A DNA stretch of 64,000 nucleotides from Chamaea fasciata (taxonomy: Eukaryota > Chordata > Aves > Passeriformes > Sylviidae): contig JARCOQ010000003.1 of the NCBI GenBank assembly GCA_029207755.1, positions 98,658,646-98,722,645 of the forward strand, in the 5' to 3' direction. Position 1 is the stretch's first letter, and each line of letters opens with the position of its first letter. Under the pieces are notes generated by a model. The model did no database searches, was not told where the DNA came from, and saw nothing but the letters and a program-made list of their open reading frames with translations. Below are positions 25,691 to 38,460 of the stretch, piece after piece. Made by a program: the position numbers and the translations under genes.

Positions 25691-27161
25691 TTGGACATGT
25701 TTAGACCTAGCAGAAATCTCTGAGCTACCACCAAACTATCAGAGCCACATCTGAAAGCAGTACAGTCACATTTGAGCAATGGCGTGCTCAAGCTCTACTA
25801 ATTGTTTTGAGAATGAGAACAACAAAGTACAATTACACTGTTTCCACAGTCATGTCAGAACTTTGATCACTGCCAAGGTTGTACACTTTGGCCCTACAGT
25901 GAACTGGAAGGGAGAGCATCTGGATTACAGTTTCAGTAGTAATGGTGAAATTAAATTCAACATCAGTAAATCTAGTGTCTTTATGCGTATGACTGTGTTG
26001 CAAACTCTCATTATAGCCAGTGGAGATATAGTCAATAGAGTCAGGGGCATCTGACAAATGACCCAGTTCACGCTCAGGTAGATGCTGAGTGGTGGGTCAG
26101 CTGAAATCCCTTCAGGCTCTGCTGTCCACATCGATCACATCTCTGCTGACTACAATTAGAACTGGGATATCTGGCTTGAAGGCAGACACTTGGATGTAAG
26201 ACAAATGTAGAAAGCTGTTTCAGAAGGTAAGAAGATAAAGATAACAGAAAAGATGAACTCAACCATAAGAGCTTTTGGCTTCAGCCTACAAGTTAATTAT
26301 CTGGACTACATGACTGTTACCAATAAAGCCTGAGAAGTAACAAGGCTAACAAGTACAATTCGGCCATAGGTTATGCTGAACTACAAAGACCACTGCCAAC
26401 CCACACTACCCCTGGAAAGTATTTAAGTGTTACTTTAAGCAGACTAGCAAATACTCCCCATATCTATTTTTTTTTTCCCAGAATATGCACTCTCCTTTAA
26501 ATCAACAAAAGCACTATCACAGTAACAAACTTCTTCTAAGAAACGTTGAGCTTCACATCTCTGTGTCTGTAGCAGAAAAAAGATTTACTGATATGGTTTA
26601 TTTTTATTTTGCCCATTTAATTCTGTTTTGCTCCTATACAATTCAAGGCAAATATAGGTATAAGTTCGTGATATAAACTGAGGGTACACAGAGACAAAAC
26701 GTTCTGTTTCCAAGGTCTCTGGGACTACCTCAACATCCAGGTGCCTGTCTCCTTAGCTTTCTCCTTCTGGAACGTCTAACATAAAATGAAAAAAGAAAGA
26801 AGCTAAAAGCTAAATTCCATAAAATGTTCAGATTTTCCTCAAAAAGTGGTATTGGACTGTGCCAGACAAGCAAGTACACCAGACAAAATTGAAGGTTCAT
26901 CATGGTGTCAAGGATGGTAGCAGACACTTTAATGGAAAAATCAAGGAGAAAAAATACCCATAGCCACCAAATCCTTTATGCCATTCAGACAGGAACAAGA
27001 GGCAACAGACAACACATTGGTGGTTCTAGTAAGAACAATTGTTCACAAAAATTCTCAGTTTGTATGATAAAAGCATAGTTACTTATATGTTTGCATGTGT
27101 GCCAATATGTACATACACACTCAGCATTCTCCCAAAGTTTTAAAGGTTGAAACAATTAATT

Positions 27162-27179
27162 GGGGGGGGGGGGGGGGGG
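27162..27179. repeat. G18 homopolymer
   Basis: This is an uninterrupted run of 18 G on the plus strand (C18 in the MBOAT2 transcript), 81 bases from the exon at 27260-27355 on its 3' intron side. Its length in an assembly is unreliable. Confidence 0.9.
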
Positions 27180-27259
27180 AGCAAATAATAAAAAGCCCCA
27201 CAACAACAGATACAGTATCACTCAGGAGGAAAAGACAGAAAGATGATCTTTCTCCTTAC

Positions 27260-27355
27260 CCAGAAAAATCAGCAGAATATTGTCCATAATCAAAGATATA
27301 GACCCTAGTAATTTGGCACACAGTGAGGTATCCTAAAGCAAAAACAAAGCAATAC
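27260..27355 (-). CDS. MBOAT2: MBOAT2 exon, roughly residues 101-131
   Basis: The 96-nt exon reads YCFVFALGYLTVC then QITRVYIFDYGQYSADFS. It is entered after TTTTCAG and left at GTAAGG; the trailing GG plus T of the next exon gives Gly. It contains one hydrophobic membrane segment followed by the conserved R-V-Y-I-F-D-Y-G stretch of the MBOAT1/2 branch. The frame is continuous with the exon 36.5 kb upstream. Confidence 0.97.
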
Positions 27356-27689
27356 CTGAAAAGAAAACGGGAAAAAAAAACTTAATTAGAGATCATAAAC
27401 ATTTCTCCACTAAATAAAGTACCTTTTCAATAGAGTTTAATCTCCAATTATTTCTACAAAGTATTACATAATAGGAATCCGTAATTACACTTTCATTCCG
27501 CCTGAGGTTATTTTAGTAATGTTTATTCTATGCAAGCACGTACTTTTTTATTTTAAAGTATGCAATACAACCATATAAATTCTATTGTCAGTAGCCAAAA
27601 TATTTATTCACATAAATAAAGCCTAGAACTTATAATTTTAAGTGCCACTGTAAAAACTGGAAGTCCTATAAAGAGAAAATTAATCTGTT

Positions 27690-27770
27690 AAGGTTTTGGT
27701 GGTGGCATTTCTTTGGTTTGGTGGGGGTTTTTTTTGGGGGGGGGGGGAGTTTGTTGTTGTTTTTGTAGTT
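27690..27770. repeat. GT-rich low-complexity tract with G12
   Basis: The stretch is mostly G and T, includes T8 next to G12 (27736-27747), then GTTTGTTGTTGTTTTTGT. No coding or mobile-element signature was seen. Confidence 0.85.
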
Positions 27771-28724
27771 CAGAGTTAATTTTTGTCTGCATGAACATAG
27801 AAGTTTTGAAAATGATACATCAAATAATTTCCATTGCATGTACTGCTATGCATTCAAAATTCAGTACCACAAATTGTAGTGCTGCTGTTTTAAAATGAAC
27901 GGGAAAAGGCAAGTAATTTTCAAATACACATTTTAAACATAGCCGAGTAAAAAAGGAACAAGGTGCCTTTTGTCTTCTGTTAAGTTGATCCTGAGCAAAG
28001 GTAAGAAAAAACACATATATGAACCGCCTTATGAAAGCGTTACACGTATGATAAAATTAGTTTTGCATACCGTTTTCTCAACAACATGCTAGTGAGAACT
28101 GATTTGCCAATACACTTCACAAAATCTGGCAGATATTCTTTGAAGTCCGAAAGGACAGTGAATGCCAGCAGGTACTTAACTAATCCTTTAGGACTCTAAT
28201 ACATGAACTGTAAAGTCTTTATTTCATGTTCACAAGACTGATGTGCAATTCCTACAGCAGACTGTATAATGCATCCAAAGTCCAGGTAGAATGAAAATAT
28301 TCATACAACAAGCTGAAAATCACAGCCAGGACTGGATTTAGGTGAACTAGTGACGGACACTGCAAGACAACCTTAGAACTTGGATTGAATGACTTTCTTT
28401 TCCGGATAAATATTTTGCAAAAGTTTGTTAAGGTAAGAAAATCTAAGGTATTAGAAGTTATTCTTCAATCTGACACTTGCTATATAGAACACCTGCAGTT
28501 TAACCTTTAACTGAAAAATGTGCTATATATAAACCATTGAATATTTTAAAACATCTAACTTGGAAATTACAGATTGCCTTATATACCATTAAATTACATC
28601 TGTTTTGGTGAAAAAAAAATTTAGAGGGTCTGTTTTAGCAATAGTTTATTTCCTGCTTTCATTAACATCCATAATCCAAAAACAGTATTATACTGGGTGA
28701 CTAAATGCTACAAAAGTGCTTGTT

Positions 28725-28908
28725 GGAAGAATACGCTGGCACAGGTTGCCTAGAGAGGTGACAGATGCCCCATCCCTGGAAACATCCAAAGTCAGCTTGA
28801 ATAGGGCTCTGAACAACCCGATCTAGTTGATGTTCCTGCTCATTGAAGGGTGGGCTAGATGTCCTTTAAAAATCAATTCAAACGAATCCACAATTCCATG
28901 AAATAAAT
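28725..28908 (+). mobile_element. CR1 LINE, 3'-end fragment
   Basis: The stretch starts near GGCACAGGTTGCCTAGAGAGG and passes through GCCCCATCCCTGGAAACATCCAAAGTCAG and a degraded GGTGGGCTAGATGTCC segment. It ends near AATTCCATGAAAT, a decayed form of the ATTCTRTG tail. This is the CR1 3' UTR in the plus orientation. Confidence 0.85.
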
Positions 28909-30565
28909 ATTAGCCATCATGACCAGCGTGGTAGGGGTTTCTTACAACATTCAGTTAATACCGACACTGAAGTTTAAGTGCAGAAATGGAAGAAAGAAAA
29001 AACACCTCCAACTTCTTGATTAGATTCCAAATTTCAGTCTAAAACAAAAGCTGTCTTCTGACAGAGCAGTGAAATTTGCTGTTATGTTGCACTCACCAAA
29101 CACAGCTATGAATCTTAACTATCTTCCAGCTATGTCAGCCACAGTTCCAAGTTACACACAGACTGGAAGACTGCAAAATTTTAACTGATAAATAAAACAG
29201 AGGAACTTGCAACCCATACAATGCTTTTCAACTTCCAACTGCATCTCTGCACATTAGCCATGCCACATCACATATCCCTTGTTGATTACAAACATCATTT
29301 CATCAGCCAAAGTGCAGGAAAATGTTCTCCCCTAAAGAAACTTAAAAGGTTTGACAGCTTGCATGATTCCTGTTGTTTCTTCTGCAGGTTTGTAGTGCAA
29401 CTTGTTGATCATCCTAACTCTCACATAAATCTGCCTTTACTGAAAAAATTCAAATAGTATCTAAAAATGTTTTGAGAGCTTTCTAAAGTACTCTTACTGC
29501 ATGTTTCTTACTCTCTTCAATGATCCGTTCACCAAAAACTCCCTTTAGATCAGAAAACCGAGTTAAGTTTTGCACAGCTCTACCACACCAAGTTTTACCC
29601 AACTACAAAGCTAATTACAGGCTGCACACAAATGCATCAGTTTAACCCAAGGCTAAATTTTCTCCACCAGTAGAAAAGCAATTGGTCTTAAAAGTCAATG
29701 TTACTCTGTACTTGCTTCTCACTGTATATTGTCCATGCAAGCAGAAAGACAAAAGTATTTCACACTGAACGTGAACAGCAACAGGTATGTCACAACATTG
29801 TTATTATTAGAAGTAACTTTTAGACAAACTGACCTGCAATGAACACTGTATTATGTAACATAAAAACACAAAAACATTCATTTAAAATATGTCTGAGACT
29901 AATTCCCAGGATCTTTTGTCAATACAACCTTACTTTATCTATCAACAGATGCAACAAATTCAGACATATCTGGAAGACACTGTAGCACATACCAGAAAGC
30001 AGAACACAGTAATACTTTTAACTCCCGATTAAAAGTTTAAAAACAAAAAATTCAGTAAACAATATTAGGTAGCCTATTATACAGAAGGGCTTTTCTTGTA
30101 CAGGTATTCCATATAATATTTCAATTCCTTACAATTTTGAACTCCTCAGAACACTCAAAACAGTATGAAATTCTGTTCTACCCATAAAATTTTATCTTTG
30201 CTTTAGAAAAAAATATATCAAGTAAACTACTCAATATTTTTAAAAGCATATTCTAACGTATTATAAATGAAGTACCTTAAACTATACACATAAGTATTAC
30301 AATATATAGAAAATACTAAGTAAGCAGCCTCTCCATGTACTTCTTTACAGAAGGTGTTCATCAAGAGAATATCCATATAATTCTATTTTTTTTAAAAATG
30401 GCAAATTAATCTCTTATTAGCAAATAAAATACCTTGTACTATTCACTATTCTTTGTCTAGTCATATTTTGACAAATAACATTAAGCAACATACACATCAG
30501 GAATTTTTACCTCCATGTATACATATAAAACCAAAATGCATCATTCTATCAATATGTTTATGTAT

Positions 30566-30580
30566 ACACACACACACACA
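30566..30580. repeat. Short (AC)n microsatellite
   Basis: Seven to eight AC units, preceded by TGTAT. It is short and probably not very variable. Confidence 0.85.
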
Positions 30581-30907
30581 GGGTTTGGTTCCTTCCTATT
30601 ACATGAACTTTCTTCTAGTCTCCAAATGGAATTTGATATGCATTGCCTATTCCACTTTCTACTGCTAGCATTACGTACAATGACTCCTGAAACACCATTT
30701 CAGCTAATGCAGAAAACTTCCATCTCATCCCTGTAACCCTGGTTTTTATTTTCCTCACAAGTTTAGCACAGCCAACGCAACAGTCATGCCAGCATTGCTC
30801 ACTTCAGTGCAAAGTGGTTGGATTTTGTTTGAACAGTTGATTTTCTTTTCCTGCAGGAAAGCATTTTTATCCAGTGTCACCTTAAAAATTCACTCCACAT
30901 GACACAG

Positions 30908-31483
30908 CATCATGGTTTAACTCCAGCTGGCAGCCACTCCCTCATTGCCTCCACCAAACACCCACCAGCCAGGGGGAAAGGGAGAAGTGGAAAGAAAAGG
31001 TGAACCTCATGGGTCGAGATAAGCACAACTGATTAAGTGCAACTAGATATCATAATAATAAATATGCTGATACTGATAATAATAATTGAAATCACAAGGA
31101 GAGGCAGAACAACTAATAGAACCCAAGAGAAAAGTGATGCACAGTACAATTGCTCAACACCTGCTCACTGAGGAGCAGATCAATCCCCTTCCAGGTGACT
31201 CCCCCCAGTTTATACACTGACCATGACACTCTATGGTAATGGAATATCCCTTTGACCAGCTGAGGTCAGACGTCCTGGCCATGCCTCCTCACAGCTTCTT
31301 GTGCACCTCCTCACTGGCATGGCATGGGAAACTGACACGTACCTGCATACTTACAGTAAGCATTACCTAGCCACAACCAAAATGTCAGTGTGTCATCAAC
31401 ACTGTTCTCATACTAAATCCCAAGAACAGCAACACACCAGCTACTAGGAAGAAAATAAACCTTGTCCAGTCAAAAGCAGGACA
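30908..31483 (-). mobile_element. Solo LTR of an avian endogenous retrovirus
   Basis: About 576 bp, read on the minus strand from TGTCCTGCTTTTGAC to GTTAAACCATGATG. It includes the family-typical TTCTTCCTAGTAGCTGG, GGATATTCCATTACC and a TATA-like TGTATAAACTGGGGGG region. No gag, pol or env sequence flanks it, so it is a recombination-derived solo LTR. A clear target-site duplication was not seen, so the exact ends are uncertain by several bases. A second, more decayed copy of the same family lies inverted at 48022-48466. I know the family from avian genomes but cannot name the subfamily. Confidence 0.85.
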
Positions 31484-32711
31484 TACGGCAACCATCGTGC
31501 ACATTATATATAACAGGAGGACATAAAGGCTCAGACAAAGTCTCCATCTAGCCCAGGATCCAGAACTGCGTCCTCCCCACAGCAGGAGCTCAAACACAGA
31601 TGCTCAGGAATGCAGATCAGCAGAACAAGCTGCTGCTTCTGCTGAACAGAAACTGCTTCCCAGTGTTCTCCCACACTCAAACAATCAGCACTTTATAGAC
31701 CCAGATTCAAACACATTATCCATGTGTTTAATAACCCTCAGCATACTACACACCTCTATTAACTTCTGGCTCTAAAGCACACCCTCATCTTTACCACTCT
31801 GTGTTGCTCCAAACACACTTGAGTAAAAGCTGTTAATTTTAACATCTTTGGCATAACTAGACACAAATTTCATAAAACTGAATTAGCCAGCAGAACCTAC
31901 TTATATAATGCTTCCACATATTTAAGAATATAAAGATTACATACGTGGTTTAAAAGCAGAATTTCCATCTTTTACCTGTGTTCCTCAGAAATTTTGGGTT
32001 GCTAGTCAAGAAAGAACATCCACAAGAAAATTCTAGAGCTTTGTATCTGCTGATGAGCAAGCTTGAGCAGCACACAGATCCAGGCTAACAATCAGCCAAC
32101 ATACGTTATGTTTTTGCATAGCAAGGGGTGGGAGTTGCATTTTTATTTTACACTTTCGGGGGACTCAGCATCTAAGTTATAAAACGCATCTTCCTACCAT
32201 ACCTATCTCTGTTTGCATAAAATGTAGCAAAAATAGAACTGTGACCTTGACAAAGGCAGGATTTGAGAGATGTCACAACAGCTTCTGTTATTTTAGGCTC
32301 TTCTCATGCAGTAGAAGGACAACAGCACAATATGCTGTTTTGCTGGAAGAAAGTTAAATAAACCAATCAACACGGGGTGCTTTTTTACCAGCTAGTTCGC
32401 ACACACTACACATTTAGCCTTGAAATAACGGCTTCATGTCTAGTCAAGATCTACTTCTTCCACTATATTAGGAAATAGTACTTTTCTTTAAATGTGTAAT
32501 TATTCCATTTCAAAAGGCAGACCTACACACCATGTAACATTATACTGCACTGATTATTAAAAAAGGTCGACAGAATAGCCTCTGAGTTTTCCCAAGCCCT
32601 GTGCTGAAAGCTGCCACCTGGGTTTGCTGGTTTGTTTTTCTACAGATTATGGCAAATTAAAAAAAAAGCCTAAAAAAAAATTGAATTCTTGCCTCTAGGG
32701 TCAGAACTGAG

Positions 32712-32752
32712 TTCTTATTAAAAAACAGCTATATTAATTTTTTTAATAAGAA
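32712..32752. repeat. Perfect 14-bp inverted repeat, AT-rich
   Basis: TTCTTATTAAAAAA at 32712-32725 pairs exactly with TTTTTTAATAAGAA at 32739-32752; the spacer is 13 nt. Confidence 0.9.
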
Positions 32753-33404
32753 TGATCATAATCACTTTGCATTGTTCACACAGAGAAATTCAACTCTGTG
32801 CAGATAGAACACACAATATTTGCTTACAAAACTTCAAAGGGAAAAAATGTACATCAAAAAAAAAGTCCAAAGTGTCAAAGCTAAACATCTAATTCTGCAA
32901 TCATCCAGCACAAGCCAACAGAAATATTGATTAGAATTAGCCTAGTTTTGACTATCTGAGAGCTGCAAGGTAAGCTACTCTGTTCCTATCTGCTGTTTTT
33001 ACACCTAGTTGCCTATTTACACAATTTCTTTATGTATGCTTTGTTGACATACATAATTAGTATTTCATAGGAAATGGATCCATTTTATGATATGAACAAT
33101 AACAGCCTCAGAGTGTGTGCACCTCTGAAATACAAGCAATATTAATCCTTCTGGCCACTCAGAAGCATCTGATTCACACACTAGTCTGTCCCCTCTGATT
33201 ACTTCAAGTGGAGATCCAAAATGCATTGAAATAAACAACAAATAAAAAGACAAAACCAGACTGCCTGTGAGCCCATTTCCAGAGATGGAAACATTCACAC
33301 CACCATGCTTTGGTAATAAGCAATCTGACTATCACATTCCACCCATTTTCAGCCCTCAACTGAAGATTTTTGGGTCTGACAGCCATTTTAAAGCAGATTT
33401 ACCA

Positions 33405-33600
33405 AGTGGACGAGTTCTCTAGCATTTATCTCCAAGAGCAGCCCGACACAACCCCCGGCAGGAGGCTGCAGAGCCTCCAGCAGGCCTGGCTGTCCTGGTC
33501 GAGTCCCTGGAGCCCAAGAGCCATGCTGGGTTTGCTCAGCCAGTAGAGAAAACCCTACCCAGGCCCCTCGGTCTCCTGTAGACAAACAGACACACAAGGC
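33405..33600. other. GC-rich patch inside the large intron
   Basis: This is a clearly G+C-richer stretch than its surroundings, with several CpG (CCCGAC, CCCGGC, GTCGAG, CTCGGT) and a small palindrome GGAGGCT-GCAG-AGCCTCC near 33460. It matches no repeat or coding sequence I recognise. It could be an intronic regulatory element or an old unrecognised repeat. Confidence 0.4.
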
Positions 33601-35049
33601 TGGGTACGTGAGGATTTATTAGCTCAGTTGTGCCAGAATCATTTGTGGTGGGCTTGACTGTTTGTTTACTGCAGATCAGCTGCTGACATTATCACTCGAC
33701 TAATGTATTTTGATGTTTTGCTACATAATGGCAGTGTAATGGGTCGGTAAAGTAAATCTTTACCAAGCTAAATTAAATTATCATTCCAGTTATTAGCTAC
33801 AGGCCATATTCCAAAGGCAACATTAATACATGACAAATGCAACGCAGATATTCTTGTAAAAAAGCCATACAAAAACACTTCAGATCTTCCACGTGCTCTC
33901 TAACGTTACATTCTCTTGCTTTCCAATCTCTCCCCCTGCTCCCTTCAATTCTGGAACACCTCAAGGACAAGGAGACCAGCTTCAGACTCTCATAAATGAG
34001 AGAAACATCATCTAAAACAGAAGACAGGCAGGAAGGAGGGTGCTTTCCTGTCTTCCATGGAATGGAAGAAACATACTGTGTGATTCATTCTTCCTGTAAG
34101 ACTCCAAAAGGAACAAAGAACTAGGAAAGGTAGGAATAAAAAAATTAATTTGATCCCCCTAGAAAACTCAAACCTGAGAGTTGACTATGTCCAAAATTTA
34201 ATGTTAAACTGAGATGAGACATGAGGGGTCACCTAAGTTCTCTCTCACTTGAAAAACCACATTGTGTTATATCAACCCCTATTTCTGCAATCACTTGAAA
34301 GTATAACAGTAAACAATGCAGATAAGAGCACCAAACCTGACCTTTGCATTTTAAAAAGCTGACAACAGTATAGAGCACTTAAAAACACAAAGAAGAAAGT
34401 CTAACAGCTTCACAAAAAAATCTGTAAAGGCAGAACTCCACGATGCTAGAATCTGCCTTATAAAGCCCTGATGAAGGAAGTAGAATCTTGAGATCTTCTG
34501 AAAAAAATGAGTACTCATAACCCAGAAAACAAATAGCTGACAAGCTGGTGCTGTGAATTTTCATCTATTCACTTATTTTTCTACATAATATTTGCCTAGC
34601 TAAAGGATGTTTCAGCATCACAGCATGCAAGTGATTTTATGCTTACTCTTTCTTCTACGCAATATGTAAGTAACTTTCCTGGAGAACTGTGCCCAGTATC
34701 ATTAATTTTGCAAACCAGCAGAAACCCATAGACCACAGAGTCAGAAAATAGTCTCCTATTAGGATCTTAGTAGCAACATAACTTCTGAGAGTATTTTTAA
34801 GGAAATAAAAATATCATTACAGAATATTGACAATAATGGAACTACTGCAAGGGCTATCTTAAAGGACAGGCTTAATAGTTACAATGGTTTGGAAATGGTA
34901 AACTAGAACTGCTAAGAACAAAATAGTTTGTAATAATTCCATTTCAGTGGATCAGTAAGCTTTATACAAGAACTCAGAGGTAGTTTTACAGAACAAGTTA
35001 TCTATGGCAAAACAATAGCAAGGTCAATCATTAAACCCATCACTGCTGT

Positions 35050-35480
35050 TAACTCGGCACTTGGCAAGTATCATCCTGGATGGAGATAAGACAAGAGCTG
35101 TTATTGCCATTCACCCACTCATCACCCTGCTCCAGCTACACACCCCCTTCATGCCCCATGCATATCCCCACCTTCTGCGGGGAAGGAGCCGATTCCCAGC
35201 TGCCTCAGCCCTCCAACTTCTGCTGCAGCCCCACATCTTTGCCTTGAGACACAACACCTGAGGCAGAGAACCGGTGTGGCTGCAACACGGCCAGGAGAGA
35301 GGCGAGGTTTGCTCAGTCATAAGGTGATGCCAGCTGGAATTTGTGTTCAGCCAGCCAGGAGACATTTTCTGCATGTGTTAAGGATGGCAGCAGCTGCAGA
35401 ACATACGGGATATGATTTTCTGAGAAGGTGGTTGTGCAGCCAGAATCAGTACACAGGGCAGCCAGCAGATTAATAAACAA
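35050..35480. other. GC-rich patch inside the large intron
   Basis: A moderately GC-rich, CpG-containing stretch (for example CTGCGGGGAAGGAGCCG and GAACCGGTG) in otherwise AT-rich intron. Short open frames cross it on both strands but none looks like a known protein. No repeat family was recognised. Confidence 0.35.
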
Positions 35481-36462
35481 CCCAACTCCCTGCAAGCGGC
35501 ATGCAAAACAAAAGGCCACAGGAATCAGATTTAGTTACAAAAAACAAGTATTTAATGATTCCAAGACTAAAGGAAGGCCAGGAGTTTGTCCTAACAACCT
35601 AACACAGCTGCATTTTCTTTTAAACCATTTTTCAAAACAAAATGCCCTACAGAGGTATTTTATCAGAGGGGATGATGTTATTTATATTTCCCACCCTATT
35701 TTTTCCCTTGCCTCCAGGAAGGACTCAAACAACTATTTGTTTTCAGCAGGGTACTGAATCCACTGCAATCCCCACAGCTAGTCAGACCTGCACCAACACT
35801 GCAGCCCCACACCTTGCTGAGCTATTTACACCATCTTGCAATCAGACACACATCTCAAACAGCACAGTGGCTGCAATAAAACACTTCTGAAACAAATAAA
35901 ACCGTTTCTGAAAAACACAATTTGCTTAAAACACGGCATAAATGAAATGTCTGCTTTTCTTCAATGCTTAACATTCTTTTAACCTGGAAAGTCTTATCCC
36001 TTCAGACGACTTCTTTCATTTCTGTCCAATCCCCACCCCCCAGCTAGGTTAAAGCACTGCTAAAATGTCCTATCTTCTGCATCCTTTAATCAATGCATGC
36101 TGATGTATATAACATTCACATGATGCATCAGCGTCACCACTGTCACAGTATTTGTCATATGGTCCTGCAGAAACACACACAGAGACCTAAATCAGCTGTT
36201 TCCTGCTCTCACTCAGGAGAAAACCTGTGGGTAGCTCCATTTTCTTTGCTCCATGATGAAGCCTGACACAGGAATAGAGGACGGCAACTCCTATTTTCGT
36301 GTAGATTTTTCTCACACATGTGAGAAACACTAGTGACTATTTCCAGGCATGAATTTGAGATACTCCACAAAAAAAGAATGATACACAATACACAAGGCAC
36401 CCACTATGAAAAAGCCTTGCATTTATTTTTGGAACATTTTTCATGCTTCCAGTTAGCAATGG

Positions 36463-36560
36463 AAAACAAAACAAAAACAAAAACAAACAAACAAAAAAAA
36501 AATCCCCCCCAAAAAAACCAAAAAAACCCCCCACCACCCACAAAAAAACCCCCACAGCAA
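36463..36560. repeat. A/C-rich low-complexity tract with C7, C6 and C5 runs
   Basis: CAAAA and CAAA words pass into alternating A and C runs. On the minus strand (the sense of MBOAT2) this is a G/T tract with several G runs, which could form a G-quadruplex in DNA or RNA. Confidence 0.85.
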
Positions 36561-38460
36561 AATAAACACCTACTCAATGACAGCCCCAGTCATGGCACAA
36601 TCATTTAGTGAAGTGACCTACTTCAACCACAGGCAAATGGCATTGCACAAAGATGTATTTATGATCTTCAAATTAGAAAGTAACTATGTTGCCCAAGTAC
36701 ATATGCACATATTACACATATTTGTATTTATATAACCCATAGATTTTTAAAATTTTGATTTATTGGAATATTATCTTGAGCCTATTTCATGTATGTTTGA
36801 ACTTAGTGGCACTTTTGGCCTACCATAGTCACTGAACTGCTTTCACTCTGGTTTGTCACCTCCCTGCTCTTCAGTGGAGACATACAAACCACTCATGTTG
36901 GTCAGTTTCTAATGTGCTTCAAAAATTTCCCTTTAAATGCCCAGTGCAATCAAATTATCTCAGAATTTATTAAAAATAAGAGAAATTTAAAAAATTAGAA
37001 TGGCTTATTACTCATACGACCTGTCCCTCACAGTAAGTTGTATGAAGTCAACTAATAGATACTTAGGGTAGATTTAATCACAATATATGCTAGTGGAAGA
37101 GGCTACATTTCTGTAAAAATGCAGTCTTCATGTCAATGCTAAGAGGAATAAGGAATTTCAGGTTGTTCATCAACTGTCCTTTGAGATATGTGATTAAAAT
37201 AATGAATTAGTCACCTATATATATACCCATATTACTGCTATTTGTCAATCACTCCTCATCAAGGTGTTCCATTACCTTCCTGAGTTATTCTCTCTCTTAC
37301 ATTTCCAAATTTAAGAATTCACTATAGACCTCAACTTTCAACTCACTGAATTCACATAATAGAGAAAAGCCACTTAAGGTTCTCTGAAGAAAATAAGTAA
37401 TCATCAACCTTACTTCAACAGTTTCTGTCTCCCAGCAAACACTTTTCACACTCACTGCCTAGAAATTTCCTCATACTCCTGGTTTCTTCTGTTTTGTACA
37501 AGCAGGAATATGACCAAACACAATGAGCCATTCTTTATGCAGGTTAAGACCTTTTGTTTCCTCATCACAAACTGAGCGTCCAAACAAATTAACTTCTCGC
37601 TCCCAAATCTTTTGCAATACTGATTTATCAACGAACAAAATCTTCTGCTGCTAGCAGGACTGTCTAGAGACAGCAAGTTACACACAAAGGCATCTGCAAT
37701 CATTTTGCCAGCTCAAAGCTTCCTTTGTGAAAATTTTTATTACTTGAGTTCTTTTATCTACAGGTAACACAAAAGTCACAGGAGACTTTTAAAGAGATGT
37801 ATTAATTTTAAACCTGAACTACAAAAAAGAGACTAAGAAGCAAGTTCATCTTGAGTTGTACTTTTCATGACAGGTACTATTCTGAATTAGAAAATGTACT
37901 AAAATGTCTTTTTCATCAAAATTCAAGCCATTATACAGTGGAAAACCCAGTATTTATTAAAAGCCAAATATTATCAATACAAAATTTGTTAAATTCAGAG
38001 CAACGGTTAAAAAAGTAATTTACAAGAAATAGTTTACACCTTTTTGTTCACAGCAAGAAATATACATTACATCGATATAGAAGTTTACTATGATTACAAT
38101 GGCAAAGGTCCCACTGCACCTTAGACAATTCACTGTAACACCACTGAACAGCCAACACAGACAGACAGAATCAAGGAAGTGGACCCCAGCCTGGGAAACC
38201 TATCACAGATTCATCGTACGATTACAAACAAGTGGTTTAAACCAAGATCCACAAATGCAGAGTTCCTCTTTATACAGCTGCTCTCTAGGCATTCAAATTC
38301 CCACTGTATAAATCCACAGAACCTTTATATTGCTAAATTCACAGAGCTATTTCAATCCCTCTGACTGCCCCATTTATATAACACATACAGAAACACCCAG
38401 TGCACAAGAGCATTCCATGAACAAGTGTGTTACAGATTACAATGCACTGAACTAAATTGC

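Larger units (their letters stand above)
23323..27259 (-). other. MBOAT2: MBOAT2 intron, 3.9 kb
   Basis: The intron runs from a GTAAGG donor to a TCTGTGACAG acceptor. It holds an A/C-rich low-complexity tract (about 24172-24260), a short CR1 fragment (about 25545-25690), an 18-G run (27162-27179), and an imperfect 19-nt direct repeat (AAAGGACA[G/A]GGAAACTATA at 23653-23671 and 23700-23718). I see no other gene in it. Confidence 0.85.

Noticed and set aside
28040..28192. Minus-strand open stretch reading K-Y-L-L-A-F-T-V-L-S-D-F-K-E-Y-L-P-D-F-V, protein-like in feel
   Set aside because: About 50 codons bounded by stops, without a convincing in-frame acceptor and donor pair. It has no family resemblance, and the MBOAT2 frame is already complete across this intron.
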